A DNA stretch of 64,000 nucleotides, taken from contig JAFLSR010000001.1 of NCBI GenBank assembly GCA_022510845.1, forward strand, positions 124,001 through 188,000, written 5' to 3'. This DNA is from Treponema sp. Its GTDB lineage: Bacteria; Spirochaetota; Spirochaetia; Treponematales; Treponemataceae. The notes beneath the pieces are model-generated. The model was given only the letters and a program-made list of their open reading frames with translations. It was not told where the DNA came from and did not search any database. Every line of letters begins with the position of its first letter. The first letter of the stretch is position 1. Shown here piece by piece: positions 44,589-52,600 of this stretch. Made by a program: the position numbers and the translations under genes.

Positions 44589-45383
44589 CTACGAAAGCAG
44601 CATCTTATCCGAAAGCGAATCCACTCCCGCGCTCACTTGGAATTTTTCAAGCAAATCCTTCACTTCAAGCTTTTTCTTTTCTTCGCCGCCCACTTCATAG
44701 ACAATCTTTCCGTCAAGCATCATTATGAGGCGGTTTCCGTATCGAATCGCGTCTCGCATATTGTGCGTCACCATAAAAGTGGTGAGATTGTCGCGGCGCA
44801 CAAAGGTTTCGGTAAGTTCCAAAACCTTTTTCGCGGTCTTGGGATCAAGGGCGGCGGTGTGCTCGTCCAAAAGCAAAAGGCGCGGCTTTTGGAGAACCGC
44901 CATCAAAAGCGTGAGCGCCTGCCGCTGTCCTCCGGAAAGCAATCCCACCCGCGAAGTCATTCTGTCTTCCAAGCCGAGTTCCAATTTTGAAAGAGATTCT
45001 TTGAAAGCGGCGCGTTCGGAATTCGTAACGCCCCATCGAAGCGTCCTGCGTTTGCCGCGCCTGTACGCCAGCGCAAGATTTTCTTCGATTTGCATTGAGG
45101 CTGCAGTTCCCATCATCGGGTCTTGGAAAACGCGGCCCAAATACTTTGCGCGTTCGTGCTCCTTTATGTTGGTGATGTCTTTTCCGTCGAGCAAAATCGC
45201 GCCCGAATCGCAAGCGTGCACTCCCGCAATCAAATTCAAAAGGGTGGATTTTCCCGCGCCGTTTCCTCCGATGACGGTAACAAAATCGCCGTCGTTGAGC
45301 GTGAGGCTCACGCCTTTAAGGGCTTTGCGCTCCGTGATTTGACCGGGATTAAAAGTTTTTGCGATGTTCTTCACTTCAAGCAT
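44589..45383 (-). CDS. ABC transporter ATP-binding protein (TrpZ-like)
   Basis: The 264-residue ATPase has Walker A VIGGNGAGKSTLLNLIAG, Q-loop VFQDPMMGTA, signature LLSGGQRQALTLLMAVL, Walker B LLLLDEHTAALDP and the switch His in MVTHNMRDA. The ATG at 45383 (MLEVKNIAKTF) is chosen because GGAAGTGG lies just upstream; the frame opens nine codons earlier. It is the last gene of a binding protein-permease-ATPase set and follows the permease by 35 bp. Confidence 0.92.
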   Translation of the reverse strand: MLEVKNIAKTFNPGQITERKALKGVSLTLNDGDFVTVIGGNGAGKSTLLNLIAGVHACDSGAILLDGKDITNIKEHERAKYLGRVFQDPMMGTAASMQIEENLALAYRRGKRRTLRWGVTNSERAAFKESLSKLELGLEDRMTSRVGLLSGGQRQALTLLMAVLQKPRLLLLDEHTAALDPKTAKKVLELTETFVRRDNLTTFMVTHNMRDAIRYGNRLIMMLDGKIVYEVGGEEKKKLEVKDLLEKFQVSAGVDSLSDKMLLS

Positions 45384-45418
45384 TTTCCACTTCCATAAAA
45401 ATTGAATCACAATTTGAA

Positions 45419-46393
45419 CTATGCATCGGGATTTCCGCCCTTTTTCGAAACGTATGCATCCTCGCTTGCCGCCGCGGAAATATTTTTCTTGCGGATGAAT
45501 TTCTTTTTCAAAACAGGAAGCGAAAGCGCGAACGCGACGATAATCGCGGAAAAAAGTTTCATGTCCTGGCTCTTCATTCCGAGTTGAAGCACAAGCGCGA
45601 TAATCATTCGGTAAATCACCGCGCCAAGCAAAACGCCGAGAAGCTGCACGCCGAACGAAAATTTCGCGCCAAGAAAAACTTCGCCGATTATTATCGAAGC
45701 AAGGCCAATCACAATCGCGCCGATTCCCATGCTCACGTCGCCGAACCTTTGCTGCTGCATGACAAGTCCGCCGCTGAGCGCGACAAGACCGTTTGAAATC
45801 ATCAGCGCGAGCACTTTCATATTGTCAGTATTGATTCCCTGCGCGCGTCCCATGCGCTCGTTGTTGCCGGTGGCGCGGATGGCAGAGCCGATTTCCGTTC
45901 CGAAATACCAATAAAGCAAAACGACAATCGCCGCCGCGAAAATTATTCCAGTTATCAAAGTGGAAAAAGTCACCGCCTGCGCGCCAGCCAAATTCCTCAA
46001 ATTGAAAAAGTCGCTTATGCGGTTTATAATCGTAAGATGCACGCGGGCAAGCGACTTGTTCGGTCCGCCCAAAACGTGCAGGTTTATCGAATAAAGCGCG
46101 AGTTGCATCAAGATTCCCGCGAGAATGCCCGGAATGTTCAATTTTGTGTGAAGCAATCCAGTGAACGCGCCCGCGAGCATTCCGAGCGCGACCGCCACAA
46201 AAAGCGTCAAAAGCGGATTCCAGCCGTTCACTATCAAAACCGCGCAAGTGCATCCGCCCAAGGCGAAACTTCCGTCCACGGTCATATCGGCAAAATTAAG
46301 AATCTTGAAAGTGATGTAAACGCCCAGAGCCATGATTCCCCAAAGGATTCCCTGGCTCACGGCTCCGAGCATCGCTCCTAAAAATGGTGGCAT
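45419..46393 (-). CDS. ABC transporter permease (LivH-like, TrpY type)
   Basis: The 324-residue permease has about eight to nine membrane segments and begins AMLGAVSQGILWGIMALGVYITFKILNFADMTVDGSFALG, the typical start of LivH-type permeases that pair with the ABC_sub_bind binding proteins. Further on are RATGNNERMGRAQGINTDNMKVLALMISNGLVALSGGL and SIIIGEVFLGAKFSFGVQLLGVLLGA. It is encoded with its binding protein upstream and ATPase downstream. The substrate is not clear; streptococcal relatives are annotated as tryptophan importers. Confidence 0.9.
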   Translation of the reverse strand: MPPFLGAMLGAVSQGILWGIMALGVYITFKILNFADMTVDGSFALGGCTCAVLIVNGWNPLLTLFVAVALGMLAGAFTGLLHTKLNIPGILAGILMQLALYSINLHVLGGPNKSLARVHLTIINRISDFFNLRNLAGAQAVTFSTLITGIIFAAAIVVLLYWYFGTEIGSAIRATGNNERMGRAQGINTDNMKVLALMISNGLVALSGGLVMQQQRFGDVSMGIGAIVIGLASIIIGEVFLGAKFSFGVQLLGVLLGAVIYRMIIALVLQLGMKSQDMKLFSAIIVAFALSLPVLKKKFIRKKNISAAASEDAYVSKKGGNPDA

Positions 46394-46410
46394 TGTTTCT
46401 TCCTAATAAT

Positions 46411-46554
46411 TTTCATAAAGCAAGAAAATTTCGATTTTCTTGCTTTATGAAAACGCCGTTTCGCAGCGAAGCGAGAAACGACATTTGATAAGCGAGTTTT
46501 ATCAGAAAACTCGGAGTTAAAGTTGACGGCGCAAAATAGCCGCCAACTTAAAAC
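46411..46554 (-). repeat. Composite hairpin element between the binding-protein and permease genes
   Basis: A at 46411-46452 (TTTCATAAAGCAAGAAAA...TTTTCTTGCTTTATGAAA), B at 46455-46482 (GCCGTTTC gcagcgaagc GAGAAACGAC), linker ATTTGATAA, C at 46492-46514 (GCGAGTTTT...AAAACTCGG), D at 46516-46554 (GTTAAAGTTGaCGGC gcaaaata GCCGcCAACTTAAAAC). It lies inside the presumed transcript and could stabilise the binding-protein mRNA or attenuate downstream expression. Confidence 0.75.
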
Positions 46555-46633
46555 AGCCTTAATAAAATTAACTTCGCAGGAACTTCATCGCAAATTCGAA
46601 TTTTGCGACAAAATTCCCTCTCCAGAAAACAAA

Positions 46634-47578
46634 TTAACTTTCCAACAAGTCAGCGGGGAAAACAACGCCCAATTCACGCGCGGTGTCCTCATTGTAGGAA
46701 AAGTCGCATTTTTCCAAATACTGAATTGGCATTTCCGCAGGATTTTTTCCGTCGCGCAGGATTTCCACTGCCATTTTCGCAGTCTGCCTTCCCAATTCAT
46801 AATAGTTGATGCCGAACGTGCAAAGTCCGCCGTTTTGAACCATTCCGTCCTCGCCGCACATCACAGGAATTTTGTTGGGCGTGGTAACGAGCGCGACCGT
46901 AGCCATCGTGGAGGCAATCATATTGTCCGTGGGCGCGTAAATCGCGTCAACTTTTCCCACCAGGCTTTGCACGACCTGCTGAACTTCGTTCGTGTTGGAA
47001 ACTGTCGCCTCAACATATTCAAGACCAACCACATCGCACTGGGCTTCCGCAAGATTGATTTGGAAGCGCGAATTCTCTTCGCTCGAACAGAAAAGCATTC
47101 CCACTTTTTTCACGTTCGGGAAAAGTCTTTTGAGCAAATCGATTTGCGCGGCGCACGGAGTGAGGTCGGAAGTTCCCGAAACGTTCACGCCTGGACGCTC
47201 GTTTGAATTGACAAGTTGCGCGGAAACTGGGTCTGTCACCGAAGAAATCAAAATCGGAATTTCCGAAGTCTGATTTGCGACGGCCTGAGCCGCGGGAGTT
47301 GCAATCGCGAAAATCAAGTCGCTTTTGTCGTTCACGAGTTTTTGCGCAATCGTAACGCAATTGGACTGCTCGCCCTGCGCGTTTTCGTAATCGATGACGA
47401 TGTTTTCGCCCACGACATAGCCTGCTTCCGCAAGCCCGTCCACGAAGCCCTTGTAGTTTGCGTCAAGCGCGATGTGCTCGACAAGCTGAATCACGCCGAT
47501 TTTCAAAAGTCCGCTTTTCTTTGCGCAAGACGAAAAAAGAAACGCGAAAAGCGATGCCGCAAAAATAAGTTTTTTCAT
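46634..47578 (-). CDS. ABC transporter substrate-binding lipoprotein (ABC_sub_bind, TrpX-like)
   Basis: The 314-residue protein has a lipoprotein signal (FAFLFSSC, Cys 18 as the lipid anchor) and then the family start LLKIGVIQLVEHIALDANYKGFVDGLAEAGYV. Other motifs are DLIFAIATPAAQAVANQT, PILISSVTDPVSAQLV, and NVSGTSDLTP with PIMC-like PVMCGEDGMVQNGGLCTFGINYYELGRQTAKMAVEIL. It would capture a small ligand outside the inner membrane for the permease and ATPase next to it. AGAGGAAA precedes the ATG. Confidence 0.9.
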   Translation of the reverse strand: MKKLIFAASLFAFLFSSCAKKSGLLKIGVIQLVEHIALDANYKGFVDGLAEAGYVVGENIVIDYENAQGEQSNCVTIAQKLVNDKSDLIFAIATPAAQAVANQTSEIPILISSVTDPVSAQLVNSNERPGVNVSGTSDLTPCAAQIDLLKRLFPNVKKVGMLFCSSEENSRFQINLAEAQCDVVGLEYVEATVSNTNEVQQVVQSLVGKVDAIYAPTDNMIASTMATVALVTTPNKIPVMCGEDGMVQNGGLCTFGINYYELGRQTAKMAVEILRDGKNPAEMPIQYLEKCDFSYNEDTARELGVVFPADLLES

Positions 47579-47749
47579 ACAGATTTCCTCTTTATTTTAA
47601 AAATGAATTGCAACAATTATAGCAAATTTTGCAAAAAAATACTATGGGTTATCCGAGAAAAAATAAATTTTTCTCTTGTAAAAAAATCGAAAGTGGCAAA
47701 ACCCGCGCTTTCCAAGCGCAAAAAAGTTTCCCGCAAAATTGATTTCCGC

Positions 47750-47778
47750 TTGACGAACTTGCATTATTTTTGTAAAAT
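47750..47778 (+). promoter_or_regulatory. Promoter of the rpsP operon
   Basis: TTGACG (47750-47755), a 17-nt spacer and TAAAAT (47773-47778) are followed by a GCACTcataGTGC hairpin in a leader of about 40 nt and by AAGGAGG. Confidence 0.75.
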
Positions 47779-47823
47779 AGATTTTCGCACTCATAGTGCA
47801 GAAATTTATTCAAGGAGGAAAAG

Positions 47824-48084
47824 GTGGTCAAAATTAGGCTTAAGAGATTTGGCGCAAAAAAGAGACCATGCTACCGCATCGTAGTAATGGATTCGCGCAA
47901 ACCTCGCGACGGCGAATGCATCGAAGAAATCGGCATTTACCAACCTGTTGAAGTTGAAGGCAAGCAAATCGCTTTTAAAGAAGACCGCGCAAAGTATTGG
48001 CTCGGCGTTGGCGCTCAGCCCACGGAGACAGTCGTGCGGATTTTCAACAAAAAAGGGCTTGCAAGAAACGGTCAGTCAATATAA
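47824..48084 (+). CDS. rpsP: 30S ribosomal protein S16
   Basis: The 86-residue protein is the usual S16: [37 protein letters not shown], and [20 protein letters not shown]. The start is GTG at 47824 with AAGGAGGAAAA upstream. It opens the rpsP-khpA-rimM-trmD-rplS operon. Confidence 0.97.
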   Translation: MVKIRLKRFGAKKRPCYRIVVMDSRKPRDGECIEEIGIYQPVEVEGKQIAFKEDRAKYWLGVGAQPTETVVRIFNKKGLARNGQSI

Positions 48085-48102
48085 GTTACGGAGTGCGCTG
48101 GA

Positions 48103-48336
48103 ATGGAAAAAGACCTGATTGAATACATTGCTAAATCATTGGTCGATGAACCGGATGCAGTTTCCGTGACGGAAGTCGTTGGCGAACGCGGACCAGTTTT
48201 GGAACTCAAGGTTGCCGAAGGCGACATCGGAAAAGTAATTGGCAAGTACGGCCGAATTGCGAAGGCTTTGCGCACGGTTTTGAGCGCGACGGCTGGCAAG
48301 GACGGCAAGCGTTACGGCCTCGAAATTCTGGACTGA
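48103..48336 (+). CDS. khpA: KH-domain RNA-binding protein KhpA
   Basis: The 77-residue protein has a single KH domain with the signature [23 protein letters not shown] (GxxG loop as GKYG). KhpA proteins bind RNA and, in Gram-positive bacteria, act with KhpB in cell-size control. Its place between rpsP and rimM is the common one. GGAGTGCGCTGG precedes the ATG. The stop is followed directly by rimM. Confidence 0.93.
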   Translation: MEKDLIEYIAKSLVDEPDAVSVTEVVGERGPVLELKVAEGDIGKVIGKYGRIAKALRTVLSATAGKDGKRYGLEILD

Positions 48337-48342
48337 TTGTTG

Positions 48343-48951
48343 ATGGATTTGATTGTTGGTTTTGTCCGCGGCTCTCATGGGCTTACGGGCGAAGTTCGAA
48401 TCGAAAGCGCTTCCGGTCGCTACGAGCACATCGTCGCGCTGAAGGAAGTTACGCTTGTACAAAAAGAAAATTCCGCAAAATACGCCGTGGAAAACGCGCG
48501 TCTCGCGGGAAATGTTTTGTATATGAAATTTGCGGGAGTGGATTCTCCTGAAGCGGCAAAAAAGCTCAACGGAGCGGCGCTGCGAACTTCCCGCGAAAAT
48601 GCCTGCCCTCTTGACGAAGGCGAATGGTATGTGGAGGATCTGAAAAAATGTTCCCTGGTTTATTTCGGGGAAGAAAACGGATTGGGAAATGATGTCGCGC
48701 CCACAGATGAAGTTCGCCAAGCGAATTCGCGAACAGTTGTGGGTTCAATCACAGACGTATTGGAAGGCGGAGCAAGCGAACTTTTGGAAGTTTTGCTCTC
48801 CGAGGATTGCGATGTTCTTTCTGAGGAAGTCAAATTGAATGCCAACAAAAAGCCGAGGACGGTTTACGTTCCGTTCAATGAAACTCATGTTGGAAAAGTT
48901 GACATTCCGAACAAGAGCGTCCAGCTGATGCACCTCTGGATCCTGGAGTAG
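48343..48951 (+). CDS. rimM: 16S rRNA processing protein RimM
   Basis: The 202-residue ribosome maturation factor binds S19 and helps 30S head assembly. The N-terminal domain has IVGFVRGSHGLTGEVRIES and the PRC-barrel half has GEWYVEDLKKCSLVYF, VGSITDVLEGGASELLEV and YVPFNETHVGKVDIPNKSVQL. The ATG at 48343 fits the family; a TTG at 48337 directly after the khpA stop would add two residues. Coupling to khpA is likely. Confidence 0.93.
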   Translation: MDLIVGFVRGSHGLTGEVRIESASGRYEHIVALKEVTLVQKENSAKYAVENARLAGNVLYMKFAGVDSPEAAKKLNGAALRTSRENACPLDEGEWYVEDLKKCSLVYFGEENGLGNDVAPTDEVRQANSRTVVGSITDVLEGGASELLEVLLSEDCDVLSEEVKLNANKKPRTVYVPFNETHVGKVDIPNKSVQLMHLWILE

Positions 48952-48955
48952 TCCA

Positions 48956-49720
48956 GTGAAATTTACCGTGCTGACCTTGTTCCCGGAAATAGTGCGCGTT
49001 TATTTTGAAAGCTCAATCATGGCGCGCGCGGTTCAAAAGGGAATTATTGCCTACGATTTGGTGAATATCAGGGATTTTGCCTTGGATAAGCACCGCACTT
49101 GTGATGACAGTCCGTATGGCGGAGGAGCCGGGCAACTGATGCTGCCCGAAGTCCTTGGTTCCGCGCTCGAAAGCGTGAAGGCATACAAAAAGGAAAGGCG
49201 CGTGATTTACGTTACGCCTTCCGGAAAGCCGTTCACGCAGAAAGTCGCGGCAGAATTGAGCAAAGAGGAAGAACTTGTGATAATTTGCGGCCGATACGAA
49301 GGCATCGACCAGCGGATTATCGACCGTTACGTAGACGACGAGATATGCATCGGCGACTACGTTATGTCAAGCGGCGAAGTAGCGGCAGAAGTCGTGATTG
49401 ACACCGTTTACAGGCTTGTGGACGGCGTGATTTCAAGCGAGTCGCTTGCCGAAGAAAGTTTTTCCGATTCGCTTTTGGAGTACCCGCAGTACACAAGGCC
49501 GCCGGTGTACAAGGGCATGGAAGTGCCGGAAGTTTTGATTTCCGGAAACCATGAAAACATCCGAAAATGGAGGCTGAAAAAGCGCATCCAAAAAACATTT
49601 TTGAACAGGCCGGATTTGATTGCCGAAGCAAGGATGAAAGGAACGCTTTCTTTGGAAGCCGAAAAAATGATTGAGGAATTGACGGAATCGACTTTTGTAA
49701 AGCATTCCCGAAAAAAATGA
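48956..49720 (+). CDS. trmD: tRNA (guanine-N1)-methyltransferase TrmD
   Basis: The 254-residue SPOUT methyltransferase makes m1G37 in tRNA, which prevents frameshifting. Motifs are FTVLTLFPEIVRVYFESSIMARA, CDDSPYGGGAGQLMLPEVL, VIYVTPSGKPFTQ, VIICGRYEGIDQRIIDRYVDDEICIGDYVMSSGEVAAEVVIDTVYRLV, and the C-terminal EYPQYTRPPVYKGMEVPEVLISGNH. The start is GTG at 48956 with CTGGAG upstream, 4 bp after rimM. Confidence 0.97.
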   Translation: MKFTVLTLFPEIVRVYFESSIMARAVQKGIIAYDLVNIRDFALDKHRTCDDSPYGGGAGQLMLPEVLGSALESVKAYKKERRVIYVTPSGKPFTQKVAAELSKEEELVIICGRYEGIDQRIIDRYVDDEICIGDYVMSSGEVAAEVVIDTVYRLVDGVISSESLAEESFSDSLLEYPQYTRPPVYKGMEVPEVLISGNHENIRKWRLKKRIQKTFLNRPDLIAEARMKGTLSLEAEKMIEELTESTFVKHSRKK

Positions 49721-49723
49721 ACA

Positions 49724-49863
49724 TTTAAACTTGACGTCGAAAATGCCGCCGTCAAGTTTAATACGAGAATTTCCGCTTCGCAGAAATTCTCGCCTATTTA
49801 TTGCCCGCTCGCGCGGGCGAATTTTAACTTTTGTAAAACTGAAGTTTTTCAAAAGTTAAAATT
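49724..49863 (+). repeat. Composite hairpin element between trmD and rplS (D-C-linker-B-A)
   Basis: D at 49724-49761 (TTTAAACTTGACG...CGTCAAGTTTA around GAAAATGCC), C at 49764-49792 (CGAGAATTTC...GAAATTCTCG), linker CCTATTTATT, B at 49803-49818 (GCCCGCtcgcGCGGGC), A at 49820-49863 (AATTTTAACTTTTG...CAAAAGTTAAAATT around a TGAAG tip). This is one of the most complete copies, inside the ribosomal operon. Confidence 0.8.
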
Positions 49864-49898
49864 ATAATGAACAAAAGAAATTGCAATAGGAGAAAACG

Positions 49899-50345
49899 AT
49901 GGATATCATAAAGACAATCGAAGAACAGCAAAAACGCCCGAACGCGCAGCCGTTCAATGTGGGCGACACGGTAAAGGTCTTCTTTAAGATTGTTGAAGGC
50001 AAGACTGAGCGCGTTCAGGTTTTTGAAGGACTTGTAATCGCGATGAAAAACGAAGGCGCGCGCAGGACTTTCACCGTGCGAAAAATTTCCTATGGCGTTG
50101 GAGTGGAGCGCATCTTCCCAATCAATTCGCCGCGAATTATGAAAGTGGAAATCTCTCGACCCGGAAAAGTGCGCCGCGCGAAACTCTACTACATCCGCGA
50201 CAAAGTTGGAAAGGCGGCGAAGGTCAAACAGCGCGTAGGTGGAAAAGTTGCCAAAGCCATTGCGGAACGCAACGCTCGCGCCAATGAAGCCGCAGCCGCA
50301 AAAGAAGCCGCTGCTTCAGAAAACGCGCAGAACGAAGCCAAATAA
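49899..50345 (+). CDS. rplS: 50S ribosomal protein L19 with an Ala/Glu-rich tail
   Basis: The 148-residue protein has the L19 core: [59 protein letters not shown], and [21 protein letters not shown]. Usual length is about 115-120. The extra 30 residues ([20 protein letters not shown] and on) are Ala/Glu-rich and not part of the core fold. AATAGGAG precedes the ATG. Confidence 0.96.
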   Translation: MDIIKTIEEQQKRPNAQPFNVGDTVKVFFKIVEGKTERVQVFEGLVIAMKNEGARRTFTVRKISYGVGVERIFPINSPRIMKVEISRPGKVRRAKLYYIRDKVGKAAKVKQRVGGKVAKAIAERNARANEAAAAKEAAASENAQNEAK

Positions 50346-50356
50346 TTTCTGCTCGA

Positions 50357-51706
50357 ATGAGCGAAGTTCAAAACGTAGCGATTCATTCTCAAAGTGCCCT
50401 TTCTGGCCTCCAGCAGAGCGTCAGAGAGGGCGCGTTGCTTTTTGTGCGCATCCTACAAAATCAAGGCGGGGGAAAATACCTTGCAAGTTTTGCGGGCGGA
50501 CGCTTTTTGGTAAAATCCGAAGCCGCGCTCAAGGCGGGCGAAACTTTTCGGGCGCAAGTGAAAATCGCGAACGGAAAATTGCTTTTGCTTCCGCAAAATG
50601 GCGGCGGAAAAATTTTCGGCGAGAAACCTCTCTCCGTGCAGAATTTCAATTTTCAAAGTCCAGAAGCGAGCGCGTTTTTGGCAAACTTCGGTTTGGGCGC
50701 AGACGGCGTTTCGCAAAAAATCCTGCAATTTTTGATGCAAAGCGGCGCAAAACTTGATTCGGCTTTGATGAAAAAGGCGCGTAGGCTTGCCGCAAAATTT
50801 GCGGGGCGCGAAATCGAAGCCGCAGAAAGCGCGCTTGTTTTGGAGCAAAAGGGATTTGATTCGGAGGATTTTCTTGAAGAGATTTTGGATTTGCTAGAAC
50901 AAAGCGAATCACAGGGAGGGGAATTTCAAAAAGACGAAAAGCGCGGCGCACACGATGAAAATTCGAGCAATAAGGATGCAAATCAAAATCACGAAGAAGA
51001 AATATCGCGCACTTCGGAAAACACATCTCTTTCGAAAAACGAAGAGTTTCAAGATGATGCGGATTTGAAAAATCCCTCCGTGTTTTTGAAGCAATGCGCC
51101 GAAGAAGTAAAGAATTTTTTTTGTGCGGCACTCGGCGGCGAATTTTGTGCCAGTGGCAAAAACAATTCTGCTCCGAGCAATTCCGATTCGCGCGAGTTTC
51201 AAGGCGAAAAAAACAGCGGAGGTGCTGTTCAAAATTCGGATTTGCGGAATCTTGATTTTGATTTCAATTCGAAAAATTTTTTGGCATTTTTCAATCACAA
51301 GGCTGCGAAAGATTTTTCGAATGGGAAAAAAAATTGGATTTTTTTGCCGTTTGAATTTGAAATGAATTCGCTTCGGAAAAATGGCGGAGAGACTTTGCGC
51401 GGCGCGGGCGTTTTTCGGATTCTTGCGGACTTGGAGCGAAATCTTGTCGAAAAGTGTTCGATGGATTTTAAATTTGCTGGAAAAAATTTGCGTTTTGTGC
51501 TATGCTTTAAGGACAAGAAAGTTTGCCGCGTGCTTTTTTCTTTTGAAGGCGATTTTGATGGCGGCGCGGATTTTTCGGAAAAATCGGCGGAAGATTTGGC
51601 GCGAATTTTCGGCAAAGGCGTGGAAGTGCGTGCGCTTTCGCACGATGAATTTTCTGTGTTCGGCACGGAGGATTCGCCGCTTCCTTCTGTGGAGGGGTTC
51701 GCATGA
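50357..51706 (+). CDS. FliK-like flagellar hook-length control protein (tentative)
   Basis: The 449-residue protein has an N-terminal globular region (about 1-180) with ALLFVRILQNQGGGKYLASFAGGRFLV and a Ser/Asn/Glu-rich, low-complexity middle (about 190-310). The C-terminal part (about 330-435) reads NWIFLPFEFEMNS, LRFVLCFKDKKVCRVLF and a final helix. That plan fits FliK-type hook-length proteins. Its stop overlaps the ATG of an FlhB C-terminal-like gene, which supports a flagellar export role. Sequence similarity to FliK is weak, so the name is provisional. Confidence 0.6.
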   Translation: MSEVQNVAIHSQSALSGLQQSVREGALLFVRILQNQGGGKYLASFAGGRFLVKSEAALKAGETFRAQVKIANGKLLLLPQNGGGKIFGEKPLSVQNFNFQSPEASAFLANFGLGADGVSQKILQFLMQSGAKLDSALMKKARRLAAKFAGREIEAAESALVLEQKGFDSEDFLEEILDLLEQSESQGGEFQKDEKRGAHDENSSNKDANQNHEEEISRTSENTSLSKNEEFQDDADLKNPSVFLKQCAEEVKNFFCAALGGEFCASGKNNSAPSNSDSREFQGEKNSGGAVQNSDLRNLDFDFNSKNFLAFFNHKAAKDFSNGKKNWIFLPFEFEMNSLRKNGGETLRGAGVFRILADLERNLVEKCSMDFKFAGKNLRFVLCFKDKKVCRVLFSFEGDFDGGADFSEKSAEDLARIFGKGVEVRALSHDEFSVFGTEDSPLPSVEGFA

Positions 51707-51999
51707 AGCGCGAAGTGAAAAAGGCGGTGGCTTTGAAATATCCGGAAGGTGCGAGTGCGCCGTTCATCGCCGCGAGCGCGAAAGGATTTTTGGCGCAAAA
51801 AATGCTCGAAGTGGCAGCCGAAGAAAAAATCCCGATTTCCGAAAATCCCGCGCTCGCAGATTTTTTGAGCGTGCAGGAAATAGGAACTGCGATTCCGGAA
51901 GAAACATGGGAAGCCGTTGCAAAAATTTTCGCCTTCATTAAATTTTCAATGTTTTCAGAAACTTCAGTTTCTGAAAACATTGAAAAAGCGATTTTGTAG
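51703..51999 (+). CDS. FlhB C-terminal-domain-like protein (FlhX type)
   Basis: The 98-residue protein matches the cytoplasmic part of FlhB after its autocleavage site: AVALKYPEGASAPFIAASAKGFLAQKMLEVAAEEKIPISENPALADFLSVQEIGTAIPEETWEAVAKIFAFI. Such stand-alone FlhB_C proteins occur beside fliK-like genes in several phyla. The normal fold would end near FAFI; the last 17 residues (KFSMFSETSVSENIEKA and on) are encoded by an A-type hairpin of a composite element, so the C-terminus seems to be extended by the element. It overlaps the upstream gene by 4 bp. Confidence 0.82.
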   Translation: MKREVKKAVALKYPEGASAPFIAASAKGFLAQKMLEVAAEEKIPISENPALADFLSVQEIGTAIPEETWEAVAKIFAFIKFSMFSETSVSENIEKAIL

Positions 52000-52098
52000 C
52001 AAAGCGAGAAATCGCAGTGAATGAACGAGAATTTACGCACAAAGCGGAAATTCTCGAAGTTAAAAGTTGCCGCGTCAAAATCGGCGGTAGCTTTTAAC
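51943..52098 (-). repeat. Composite hairpin element overlapping the flhX 3' end (A-B-C-D)
   Basis: A at 51943-51986 (TTTTCAATGTTTTCAGAAAC...GTTTCTGAAAACATTGAAAA, TTCA tip), B at 51988-52015 (GCGATTTT...GAAATCGC), linker AGTGAATGAA, C at 52026-52056 (CGAGAATTT...AAATTCTCG), D at 52059-52098 (GTTAAAAGttGCCGCG tcaaaat CGGCGGtaGCTTTTAAC). A and part of B supply flhX codons and its stop. The following 52099-52213 holds no gene. Confidence 0.75.
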
Positions 52099-52213
52099 AT
52101 TTGTTGTGCGCTTCAATGCGAAAGAAAGATGAACGCGGCGAATTTTCGTTTCATCGCGAAATGATTTTTGCAAGCGAATGTAACAAAGAATTTTATAAAG
52201 TTGGTGTGTAAAA

Positions 52214-52600
52214 ATGTTTTTGAAAAAAATTTTTGAAAAATTGCGATTTTCGAAAATCGCCTCACCCGAAAGCATCAAAACTGCTCAAGATTCGATGGTG
52301 AACATAATAAATCGATTTGCGTTGCTAGACGAAAAATCGAAAAACCTCGCTGAAAAATATCCCGAGCAAAAAGAACTGATTCATCAGTGTTTTGAAAACA
52401 CAAAAAAAATCGAGCCGAGCGTTTCTGTCCGCGCAGGAAAATTTGAGCAGGCACTCGCGCTCCAAATCACGAAAGTGAGTTCTGCGATTGACAAAATTCT
52501 CACGAACGGCGACGAACAAAAATTGAACAAAGAATTGGAATTGCTTGAACGTTATGTCCGCGTTCGCACAAATGCCGACAATGGAGCGGACGATGAATGA
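52214..52600 (+). CDS. Small helical protein of unknown function
   Basis: The 128-residue acidic-to-neutral protein seems all-helical: SPESIKTAQDSMVNIINRFALLDEKSKNLAEKYPEQKELIHQC, then FEQALALQITKVSSAIDKIL and LNKELELLERYVRVRTN. There is no signal peptide or membrane segment. The first codons (KKIFEKLRFSKI) overlap a GCGATTTTCGAAAATCGC palindrome. No good ribosome binding site is present. It overlaps the NUDIX gene by 8 bp, so the two may be co-expressed. I do not recognise the family. Confidence 0.7.
   Translation: MFLKKIFEKLRFSKIASPESIKTAQDSMVNIINRFALLDEKSKNLAEKYPEQKELIHQCFENTKKIEPSVSVRAGKFEQALALQITKVSSAIDKILTNGDEQKLNKELELLERYVRVRTNADNGADDE

Noticed and set aside
296..52098. Composite hairpin elements as integron attC sites
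   Set aside because: Treponema denticola has an integron, but these copies lack the attC core sites, lie between ordinary housekeeping genes and are not arrayed with cassettes.
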